Assembly: GCF_036588685.1 (NCBI RefSeq)
Contig: NW_026963296.1
Span: forward strand, 1,116,001 to 1,180,000
Direction: 5' to 3'
DNA from: Mytilus trossulus
Taxonomy: Eukaryota > Mollusca > Bivalvia > Mytilida > Mytilidae
Length of the DNA: 64,000 nt
A program made the translations under genes and the position numbers. Of this stretch, positions 1-12,400 are shown piece by piece. Under the pieces are notes generated by a model, which saw only the letters and a list, made by a program, of their open reading frames with translations, had not been told where the DNA came from and made no database searches. Every line of letters begins with the position of its first letter. Position 1 is the first letter of the stretch.

Positions 1-119
1 CTAATTTTTGATTTGATCATATTAAGTTTATGTGATACTTGTAGTAAAACTTTATATTCAGGAATATCAACATAAATGGTCAGTAAAGTAGGCGGGAAAT
101 TTAAGCGTATGCACTCATG
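1..119 (+). repeat. 3' tail of an interspersed repeat (same family as 15009-16085 and 32459-33510)
   Basis: The segment ending near 119 repeats the 3' end of the two larger copies: the words AGTTTATGTGA, a block like AAACTTTATATT, ATCAACATAA, a run like AGTAAAGTAGGCGGGA, and GTATGCACTC in the same order. Only the tail lies inside the window. It sits upstream of the first recognised coding exon, in the 5' region or an upstream intron. Confidence 0.6.
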
Positions 120-451
120 TTTGCAGTTTCGGCTGTTAACTAAAAACCTTTAGGAATTAGGTTAAATATGTAAATTGCAAAAATTATCAGCAACACAAAG
201 AGTAACTAATATGCGCATATAAAAATCATCGTTAGCAAACTAGTGATATTTTCACCAGTTGAGCTACACAAAATATTGCAGAAAAGTTGCCTTAGTCTTT
301 AAGATGTTAGTATTTCATGTATTTGGATTAGATTCATATCTGAAAATATTAGGTTAGTAATTCACAAGTCCATAAGGATCATGTATTTTAAACTGGCATT
401 AATAATTATAACTCAATGACAACTACACATAGTTTTTTTTTCTATTTTTAG

Positions 452-475
452 GTTATAATGGAAAATTGGAATGAG
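452..475 (+). CDS. Exon with start codon (MENWNE)
   Basis: A pyrimidine-rich tract and AG at 450-451 precede this 24-base exon and a strong donor GAG/GTAAGA follows at 476. ATG at 458 gives six residues, MENWNE, and leaves phase 0, which matches the next exon to give MENWNEKLVTAAQDGN, a typical start of an ankyrin protein. Six bases of 5' UTR would lie in this exon, so an untranslated exon must lie upstream. An alternative is that the exon is internal (reading VIMENWNE) and the true start is outside the window. Confidence 0.6.
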
Positions 476-3400
476 GTAAGATTTACTTTTGAAGTCCAAT
501 TGTCATGTGAGCTTTTATTTCCATTTTCTTACCAAAAATACATGTATGTGATAATTTGTGTCTCCCAGACACCATAATATCTTAAGGGAAGTCCTACATT
601 GACTTTTTAAGCTCACCTGGTCCGTCGTAGTCAGTCGTCGTCGTTGTCGTCCGTTGTCTGTTGTCGTTAACTTTTAGAAAAATCTTCTCCTCTGAAACTA
701 CTGGGCCAAATTTAACTAAACTTGGCCACAATCATCATTGGGGTATCTTGTTTGAAAAATGTGTCTGATGACCAGGCCAACCATCCAAGATGGCCGTCAT
801 GGCTAAAAATAGAACATAGGGGTAAAGTGAAGTTTTGGCTTATAACTCAAAAACCAAAGCATTTAGAGCAAATCTGACAAGAGGTAAAATTGTTATTCAG
901 GTCAAGATCTATTTGCTCTAAATTTTTCAGATGAATCAGACAACCCGTTGTTAGGTCATGTAGGTTGCTGCCCTTGAATTGGTAATTTTAAGGCTTATAA
1001 CTCAAAAACCAAAGCATTTAGAGCAAATCTGACGTTGGGTAATATTGTTTATCAGGTCAAGATCTATCTGCCCTGAAATTTTCAGATGAATCGGACAACC
1101 TGTTGTTAGGTTGCTGCCCCTGAATTGGTAATTTTAAGGAAATTTTGCTGTTTTTTGGTTAATATCTTGAATATTATTATAGATAGAGATAAACTTTAAA
1201 CAGCAATATTGTTCAGCTGAGTAAGATTTACAAATAAGTCAATATGACCAAAATGGTCAATTGACCTCCTAAGGAGTTATTGCCCGTTATAGTCAAATTT
1301 TCACCATCATTTTCCACTGAAACTAACCTGACCAAGTTTATTATGGATACAGATAATTGTAAGCAGCAAGAATGTTTAGTAAAGTAAGATCTACAAACAC
1401 ATCACTATCACCAAAACACAATTTTGTCATGAATCCATCTGTGTCCGTTGTTTAATATTCACATAGACCAAGGTGAGCGACACAGGCTCTCTAGAACCTC
1501 TAGTTTAATACAGTTACTTCAGAGTGTAGTGTGAAGGCATCACTTTGTCTAGCTTTCTTGTTAGGTTCTGCTGGACACAATATGAAGCCTCTGATATCAA
1601 ATTGTGACTCACAGCTGATATTTAACAATGTCAATATGGAGACAACCTGATAATCGGTACATATCCTCTCTGCCTGAATGTTATTTGAGGTGAGGATACC
1701 CCTGATTTATATAGTTATTTGAGGTGAGGATACCCTCGATTTATATAGTTAGAGGTGAGGATACCCTCGATTTATATAGTTGTTTGAGATGAGGATACCC
1801 CTGATTTATATAGTTATTAGAGGTGAGGATACCCCCGATTTATATAGTTAGAGGTGAGGATACCCCCGATTTATATAGTTATTTGAGGTGAGGATACTCC
1901 CGATTTATATAGTTAGAGGTGAGGATACCCTCGATTTATATAGTTGTTTGAGATGAGGATACCCTTGATTTATATAGTTATTTGAGGTGAGGATATCCCC
2001 GATTTATATAGTTATTAGAGGTGAGGATACCCCCGATTTATATAGTTAAAGGTGAGGATACCCCCGATTTATATAGTTATTTGAGGTGAGGATACCCCCG
2101 ATATATATAGTTATTTGAGGTGAGGATACCCTCGGTTTATATAGTTAGAGTTGAGGATACCCTCGATTTATATAGTTATTAGAGGTGAGGATACCCTCGG
2201 TTTATATAGTTAGAGGTGAGGATACCCCCGATTTATATAGTTATTTGAGGTGAGGATACCCTCAATTATATAGTTAGAGTTGAGGATACCCTCCATTTAT
2301 ATAGTTATTAGAGGTGAGGATACCCTCGGTTTATATAGTTAGAGTTGAGGATACTCTCGATTTATATAGTTATTAGAGGTGAGGATACCCTCGGTTTATA
2401 TAGTTATAGTTGAGGATACCCTCGATTTATATAGTTATTTGAGGTGAGGATACCATCGATTTATATAGTTAAAGGTGAGGATACCCCCGATTTATAAAAG
2501 TTTTTTGAGGTGAGGATACCCCTGATTTATATACAGTGAAACTTCTCTAAACCGGTCCCTCTTAATACCGGTTCTCCCTTCATACAGGCCTAAACCGCAA
2601 GTCTCGGCCGGCGTGTATGTAAATAAACGGTCAGGTAACCTTATAAAACCGGCCACCCCTTTAAACCGGATACCGGCCGTTATTTGTGTATTTGTGTAAT
2701 CAAAATCAATAAAATATCACCTCATAAAACCGGCCTTCTCATTTGTAATCATTAGTCCATATATAATACTGTTATATAAACAAACAAGTTAATCCGGTCA
2801 ATAAGACACCTGCATGGCCACTGAGTAGTGTTCACCTGTCAATGTCAAATCAATACCCGAATAAATTATCGGTTGAGAGATTTTGATCTTCACCCACGCT
2901 AATCAATGATGTAAGTTAATTATCATTAAATGTTTTAGCTTGGCTACTTTATTTGATCATTTAAAAAAAAAATTTAGGCAAATTATAAAAATTAATCACA
3001 CATTTTTGACTTTTGCAATTAAATCGTAATTCGTTATCGTCGGGATAATTTATAGAAATATTTTAAACCTTTTTAGTTTATATAAAGGGAGTGTTATTAG
3101 TTTGAGGTGTGATGATTGAATGTGCATGCGTTTGTTTATGGCTAATTACACGATCATCGTATGTTACCGATGATTGGAGCTTTAATATTTTAATAATATG
3201 AGATATTGATATTAAAATTGTTTTTTTATATAGTTGCATTTTATTTGTTATTCCTGCAAAATAAAAAATAATAAAGATACAAATGATGTTTTAATATTTA
3301 TTTCATAATGAATTTAGAATACAAAGCTAAATTTACACAACAAAACAAACTTTATGATTGAGGTACAATACATGGTAAAAAAAACAAATGCACACATATT

Positions 3401-6400
3401 GAAGGGAAGTAACTCTTATATTGAAGAGAAGTAACTCTTGTTAATTTCAAATTCATTAAACCGGCCACCCCTGAAAACCGGCCGAATCCCGTGGTCCGAC
3501 GGGCGGCCGGTTTTGAGAAGTTTCACTGTTGTTATTTGAGGTGAGGATACCCCCAATTTATATAGTTATTTGAGGTGAGGATACCCCTGATTTATATAGT
3601 TATTTGAGGTGAGGATACCCTAGATTTATATAGTTATTAGAGGTGAGGATACCCCTGATTTATATAGTTATTTGAGGTGAGGATACCCCCAATTTATATA
3701 GTTATTTGAGGTGAGGATACCCCTGATTTATATAGTTATTTGAGGTGAGGATACCCTCGATTTATATAGTTAGAGGTGAGGATACCCTCTATTTATATAG
3801 TTAGAGGTGAGGATACCCTCGATTTATATAGTTGTTTGAGATGAGGATATCCCTGATTTATATAGTTATTTGAGGTGAGGAAACCCCCGATTTATATAGT
3901 TATTAGAGGTGAGGATACCCCCAATTTATATAGTTAAAGGTGAGGATACCCCCGATTTATATAGTTATTTGAGGTGAGGATACCCCCAATTTATATAGTT
4001 ATTTGAGGTGAGGATACTCCCGATTTATATAGTTAGAGGTGAGGATACCCTCGATTTATATAGTTGTTTGAGATGAGGATACCACTGATTTATATTGTTA
4101 TTTGAGGTGAGGATACCCCCGATTTATATAGTTATTAGAGGTGAGGATACCCCCGATTTATATAGTTAGAGGTGAGGATACCCCCGATTTATATAGTTAT
4201 TTGAGGTGAGGATACCCCTGATTTATATAGTTATTTGAGGTGAGGATACCCTCGATTTATATAGTTATTAGAGGTGAGGATACCCTTGGTTTATATAGTT
4301 AGAGGTGAGGATACCCCCAATTTATATAGTTATTTGAGGTGAGGATACCCTCGGTTTATATAGTTAGAGTTGAGGATACCCTCGATTTATATAGTTATTA
4401 GAGGTGAGGATACCCTCGGTTTATATAGTTAGAGTTGAGGATACTCCTGATTTATATAGTTATTAGAGGTGAGGATACCCTCCGTTTATATTGTTATAGT
4501 TGAGGATACCCTCGATTTATATAGTTATTTGAGGTGAGGATACCATCGATTTATATAGTTAGAGGTGAGGATACCCTCGATTTATAAAAGTTTTTTGAGG
4601 TGAGGATACCCCTGATTTATATAGTTATTTGAGGTGAGGATACCCCCAATTTATATAGTTATTTGAGGTGAGGATACCCTAGATTTATATAGGTATTAAA
4701 GGTGAGGATACCTCTGATTTATATAGTTATTTGCCATGCAGGAGAAGAAATAATTATTGCTTTATTTAACAGTTATTTCATTCATATTTCATTACAATTT
4801 GTTAAATGTCAAATCTATGTTTTACTTACAGAAACTTGTCACAGCTGCTCAGGATGGAAATGTAAAAGATGTAAAAATATGCCTACAGAATAAAGCAGAC
4901 ATTGATTATCAAGGGGTAAGTAAAATAGTCTCGCTAGGTACAGTAGTAACATCCAAATTAGTAATAGAGCAAATTAATTATGTACAGTAAAAAAACATAC
5001 AACTACAGATAACTTCAGAACATAGTAGATCTTACTTGAAAAATATCAATTACATAACTACATGCTACTTCAAAATACAGCAAATTTTAACAGAATAAAA
5101 TACAATTGCATGGTACTTCAAAACCTGATAGTTGGACATAAACAGTATAAAAAAAACCAAATAGAATGAAATACAATTACATGTTACTTCAAAACCTGTC
5201 AGTTGAACATAAACAGTATAAAACACTTATAGAATAAAATACAATTGCATGCTACTTCAAAACCTGACAGTTGAACATAAACAGTATAAAACACTAATAG
5301 AATAAAATACAATTGCATGCTACTTCAAAACCTGACAGTTGTACATAAACAGTATAAAACATACTTTAAATAACTTAAAACAACTATAAGTCACTTCAAA
5401 ACATGACAGTATGAACATTAACCACAAACACCTGACTACTAAGAGTAAATAGACAAACCACACCAACCACAAACACCTGACTACTAAGAGTAAATAGACA
5501 AACCACACCAACCACAAACACCTGACTACTCTGAGTAAATAGTCAAACCACACCAACCACAAACACCTGACTACTAAGAGTAAATAGACAAACCACACCA
5601 ACCACAAACACCTGACTACTAAGAGTTAATAGACAAACCACACCAACCACAAATACCTGACTACTTGGAGTAAATAGACAAACCACACCAACCACAAACA
5701 CCTGACTACTCCGAGTAAATAGACAAACCACACCAACCACAAATACCTGACTACTTGGAGTGAATAGACAAACCACACCAACCTCAAACACCTGACTACT
5801 CCGAGTAAATAGACAAACCACACCAACCACAAACACCTGACTACTCCGAGTAAATAGACAAACCACACCAACCACAAATACCACAAATACATGACTACTT
5901 CGAGTAAATAGACAAACCACACCAACCACAAATACCTGACTACTCCGAGTAAATAGACAAACAACACCAACCACAAATACCTGACTACTCCGAGTAAATA
6001 GACAAACCACACCAACCACAAATACCTGACTACTCCTAGTAAATAGACAAACCACACCAACCACTAATACCTGACTACTCCGAGTAAATAGACAAACCAC
6101 ACCAACCACAAACACCTGACTACTCCGAGTAAATAGACAAACCACACTAACCACAAATACCTGACTACTTCGGGTAAATAGACAAACCACACCAACCACA
6201 AATACCTGACTACTCCGAGTAAATAGACAAACTACACCAACCACAAATACCTGACTACTCCGAGTAAATAGACAAACCACACCAACCACAAATACCTGAC
6301 TGCCCTGAGTAAATAGACAAACCACATCAACCACAAATACCTGACTGCTCCAAGTAAATAGACAAACCACACAAACCACAAACACCTGACTACTCCGAGT

Positions 6401-9400
6401 AAATAGACAAACCACACCAACCACAAATACCTGACTACTCTGAGTAAATAGACAAACCACACCAACCACAAATATCTGACTACTCTGAGTAAATAGACAA
6501 ACCACACCAACCACAAACACCTGACTACTCCGAGTAAATAAACAAACCACACCAACCACAAATACCTGACTACTTCTAGTAAATAGACAAACCACACCAA
6601 CCACAAATACCTGACTGCTCTGAGTAAATAGACAAACCACACCAACCACAAATTCCTGACTACTTCGAGTAAATAGACAAACCACACCAACCACAAATAC
6701 ATGACTACTCCGAGTAAATAGACAAACCACACCAACCACAAATACCTGACTTCTCAGAGTAAATAGACAAACCACACCAACCACAAACACCTGACTGCCC
6801 TGAGTAAATAGTCAAACAACACCAACCTCAAACACCTGACTACTCCGAGTAAATAGACAAACCACAACAACCACAAATACATCACTACTCCGAGTAAATA
6901 GACAAACCACACCAACCACAAATACCTGACTACTCTGAGTAAATAGACAAACCACACCAACCACAAACACCTGACTACTCCGAGTAAATAGACAAACCAC
7001 ACCAACCACAAATACCTGACTTCTTGGAGTAAATAGACAAACCACACCAACCTCAAACACCTGACTACTCCGAGTAAATAGACAAACCACACCAACCACA
7101 AATACCTGACTACTCTGAGTAAATAGACAAACCACACCAACCACAAATACCTGACTTCTCCGAGTAAATAGACAAACCCACCAACCACAAACACCTGACT
7201 ACTCCGAGTAAATAGACAAACCACACCAACCACAGACATCTGACGACTCAGGGTAAATAGACAAACAACACCAACCTCAAACACTTGACTACTCCGAGTT
7301 AATAGACAAACCACAACTCAACCACAAACACCTGACTGCTCTGAGTAAATAGACAAACCACACCAACCACAAATACCTGACTACTCCGAGTAAATAGACA
7401 AACCACACCAACCACAAATACATGACTACTCCGAGTAAATAGACAAACCACACCAACCACAAACACCTGACTACTCTGAGTAAATAGACAAACCACACCA
7501 ACCACAAACACCTGACTACTCTGAGTAAATAGACAAACCACACCAACCACAAACACCTGACTACTCTGAGTAAATAGACAAACCACACCAACCACAAACA
7601 CCTGACAACTCCGAGTAAATAGACAAACCACACCAACCACAAATACCACAAATACATGACTACTTCGAGTAAATAGACAAACCACACCAACCACAAATAC
7701 CTGACTACTCCGAGTAAATAGACAAACAACACCAACCACAAATACCTGACTACTTGGAGTAAATAGACAAACCACACCAACAACAAACACCTGACTACTC
7801 CGAGTTAATAGACAAACCACACCAACCACAGACATCTGACTACTCAGGGTAAATAGACAAACCACACCAACCACAAACACCTGACTACTCTGAGTAAATA
7901 GACAAACCACACCAACCACAAATACCTGACTACTCCGAGTGAATAGACAAACCACACCAACCACAAACACCTGACTACTCCGAGTAAATAGACAAACCAC
8001 ACCAACCACAAACACCTGACTACTCTCAGTAAATAGACAAACCCCACCAACTACAAATACCTGACTACTCAAAGTAAATAGACAAACCACACCAACCACA
8101 AATACCTGACTACTCCGAGTAAATAGACAAACCTCACCAACCACAAATACCTGACTACTCCGAGTAAATAGACAAACCACACCAACCACAAACACCTGAC
8201 TACTCCGAGTAAATAGACAAACCACACCAACCACAAATACCCGACTAGTTCGAGTAAATAGACAAACCACACCAACCACAAATACATGACTACTCCGAGT
8301 AAATAGACAAACCACACCAACCACAAACACCTGACTAATCTGAGTAAATAGACAAACCACACCAACCACAAATACCTGACTACTCAGAGTAAATAGACAA
8401 ACCACACCAACCACAAATACCTGACTGCTCCGAGTAAATAGACAAACCACACCAACCACAAATACCTGACTACTTCGAGTAAATAGACAAACCACACCAA
8501 CCACAAATACCTGACTACTTCGAGTAAATAGACAAACCACACCAACCACAAATACCTGACTGCGCTGAGTAAAAAGACAAACCACACCAAACACAAACAC
8601 CTGACTACTCCGAGTAAATAGACAAACCACAGCAACCACAAACACCTGACTACTCCGAGTAAATAGACAAACCACACCAACCACAAACACCTGACTACTC
8701 CGAGTAAGTAGACAAACCACAGCAACCACAAATAAACAAACAAACAAATTCAACAACTAACAAGACATGGTCTGGGTACAGGCACAACATGTTAAACCAT
8801 ATTTTCTATGCACAGTCCACCTATTAAATAAACCTGCAAAGTTCAACTACCATAGGTCTGTATTGGAACTGATGCTGATATCATTATACTGATTCAACAT
8901 TTAATCAAAATTCTGTTTTTTTTAATCAGATAGTTGAAATGGGAAAATATGCATGAAGGGGTTCTCTTAATCATGTTAATTCCTTTATTATTGTTCTAAA
9001 TCAGAAAAAAATATAACTTTTTTTCATTTTTCTTTAGAAAATTATTTTATTTTAATAAATAATTATTTTGAATCTACACAAAATCATGTTGTCAATCATA
9101 CAGGATTAATGAACAAATATTTGTAATAATTATATAAAGTTGGGTCTCATTTTACTCATATTATTGTTCTGAATCAGAAAATATAACTTTTTTACAAGTT
9201 TATGAAAAATTATTATTTTATTAGAACATTTAGAATGAATGATTATACTGAATCTACACTAATTCCTGTTGTTAATTAGACAGTTTTAATGAACAAATAT
9301 GTGTAATAATCATATAAAGTGGAGTCTCATTTTACTTGTTTTGTTCTACTGAATCCATTGATATAATTATTTTACACATTTCTTGAAAAAAATATTTTTT

Positions 9401-12400
9401 TAAGATATCAGGTTTAATGGAAGATTTGACATTTCAAAACAAAACATGTTTATTTATTGTTTATATACAATATAAGTACAAGTGTGACTGGTCATTGTAT
9501 TCAGTTTTGACCACTGATTCATGTGATATATATTTTGTTTATATTTATTACACAACATTGTCCAGTTTATCAGACAAGTTTTGATGTCAGTTGTATTATT
9601 CCAGGAAAGAGGATGGACAGCATTAATGTGGGCTGCCGAGGAAGGACACCTGGAGGTCTGTAGACTCCTCATTGATACAGGATGTAAGATCGACATCACA
9701 AATGTATGTTATCTACTTAGTCTGATCACATTACTATTAATCTACACAAAATCATGTTGTTAATTAGACAGGTTTAATGAACAGATATTTGTAATAATTA
9801 TATCTAGTGGGGTCTCATTTTACTCATATTATTGTTCTTAATTAGAAAATATAACTTTTTTTCAAGTTTCTTTTAAAATGAATAATTATACTGAATCTAC
9901 ACTAAATCATGTTGTTAATCAGACAGTTTAAATGAACAAATATGTGTTAGAATCATATAAAGTGGGGTCTCATTTTACTTGTTTTGTTCTACTGAATCCA
10001 GTGATTTAATTATTTTACACATATCTTGAATTTTTTTTTTTTTAAGATATCAGGTTAAATGGAAGTTTTCACATTTCACAACAAATCTTGTTTATTTTTT
10101 GTTTATATACAATATAAATACAAGTGTGACTGGTCATTGTATTCAGTTTTGACCACTGATTCATGTGATATATATTTAGTTTATATTTATTACACAACAT
10201 TGTCCAGTTTATCAGACAAGTTTTGATGTCAGTTGTATTATTCCAGGGTTTAGGATACACAGCATTAATGGAGGCTGCCAGGGGAGGACACCTGGAGATC
10301 TGTAGACTCCTCATTGATACAGGATGTAAGATCGACATCACATCAGTATGTTATCTACTTAGTCTGATCACATTACTATTAATCTACACTAAATCATGTT
10401 GTTAATTAGACAGGTTTAATGAACAAATATTTGTAATGATTATATAAAGTGGGGTCTCATTTTACTCATATTATTGTTCTGAATCAGAAAATATAACTTT
10501 TTTACAAGTTTATTAAAAAAAAATATTTTATTAGAATGAATGATTATACTGAATCTACACTAATTCCTGTTGTTAATTAGACAGTTTTAATAAACAAATA
10601 TTTGTAATAATCATATAAAGTGGGGTCTCATTTTGTTAGTTTTGTTCTACTGAATCCATTGATATAATTATTTTACACATTTCTTGATTTTTTTATTTTT
10701 TTTAAGATATCAGGTCTAATGGAAGTTTTGACATTTCACAACAAAACATGTTTATTTGTTGTTTATGTACAATATAAATACAAGTGTGACTGGTCATTTT
10801 ATTCAGTTTTGACCACTGATTCATGTGATATATATTTTTTTATATTTATTACATAACATTGTCTAGTTTATCAGACAAGTTTTGATGTCAGTTGTATTAT
10901 TCCAGGTTAGTGGATTGACAGCATTAATATTGGCTGCCATTGAAGGACACCTGGAGGTCTGTAGTCTCCTCATTGATACAGGATGTAAGACCGACATCAC
11001 AGATGTATGTTATCTACTTAGTCTGATCACATTACTATTAATCTACACTAAATCATGTTGTTAATTAGACAGGTTTAATGAATAAATATTTGTAATGATT
11101 ATATCAAGTGGGGTCTCATTTTACTCATATTATAGCTCTGAATCAGAAAATATAACTATTTTACAAGTTTATAATTATTTTTTTTTTATTAGAATGAATG
11201 ATTATACTGAATCTACACTAACTCCTGTTGTTAATTAGACAGTTTTGATAAACAAATATGTGTAAGAATCATATAAAGTGGGGTCTCTTTTTTCTTGTTT
11301 TGTTCTACTGAATCCATTGATGTAATCATTTTACACATTTCTTGAAAAAAATATTTTTTTAAGATATCAGGTTTAATGGAAGTTTTGACATTTCACAACA
11401 AAACATGTTTATTTATTGTTTATATACAAAATAAATACAAGTGTGACTGGTCATTTTATTCAGTTTTGACCACTGATTCATGTGATATATATTTTGTTTA
11501 TATTTATTACACAACATTGTCCAGTTAATCAGACAAGTTTTGATGTCAGTTGTATTATTCCAGGGTTTAGGACTGACAGCATTAATGAGGGCTGCCTGGT
11601 ATGGACATCTGGAGATCTGTCGTTTCCTCATTGATAGAGGATGTAAGATCGACATCACAGCAGCAGTATGTTATCTACTTAGTCTGATCACATTACTATT
11701 AATCTACACTAAATCATGTTGTTAATTAGACAGGTGTAATGAACAAATATTTGTAATAATTATATCAAGTGGGGTCTCATTTTACTCATATTATTGTTCT
11801 GAATCAGAAAACATAACTTTTTTTAATGTTTGTTGAAAAAAATTATTTTATTAAAGTGAATAATTATACTGAATTTACATTAATTCCTGTTGTAAGTTAG
11901 ACAGTTTTAATGAATAAATATTTGTAATAATCATATAAAGTGGGGTCTCATTTTACTTGTTTTGTTCTACTGAATCCATTGATATAATTATTTCACACAT
12001 TTCTTGAAAAAAATATTTTTTTAAGATATCAGGTTTAATGGAAGTTTTGACATTTCACAACAAAACATGTTTATTTACTGTTTATATACAATATAAATAC
12101 AAGTGTGACTGGTCATTGTATTTAGTTTTGACCACTGATTCATGTGATATATATTTTGTTTATATTTATTACATAACATTGTCCAGTTTATCAGACAAGT
12201 TTTGATGTCAGTTGTATTATTCCAGAGAGGTGGATGGACAGCATTAATGAGGGCTGCCTATGGAGGACGCCTGGAGGTCTGTAGACTCCTCATTGATAGC
12301 GGATGTACGATCGACATCACAAATGTATGTTATCTACTTAGTCTGATCACATTACTATTAATCTACACTAAATCATGTTGTTAATTAGACAGGTTTAATG

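Noticed and set aside
458-4915. A protein kinase domain upstream, as in DAPK1
   Set aside because: No kinase motif is seen in the window and a start codon lies in phase just before the first ankyrin exon. A kinase exon outside the window cannot be excluded.
5405-8733. CRISPR-like array
   Set aside because: Units are head-to-tail without unique spacers, in a eukaryotic intron. It is a minisatellite.
5543-8756. Long minus-strand open frames (up to 485 codons) with perfect 15-residue repeats
   Set aside because: They follow from the 45-bp unit being a multiple of three without stops. Several minus-strand frames are open at once, the sequence is very hydrophobic without domains, and the region is an intron of the plus-strand gene.
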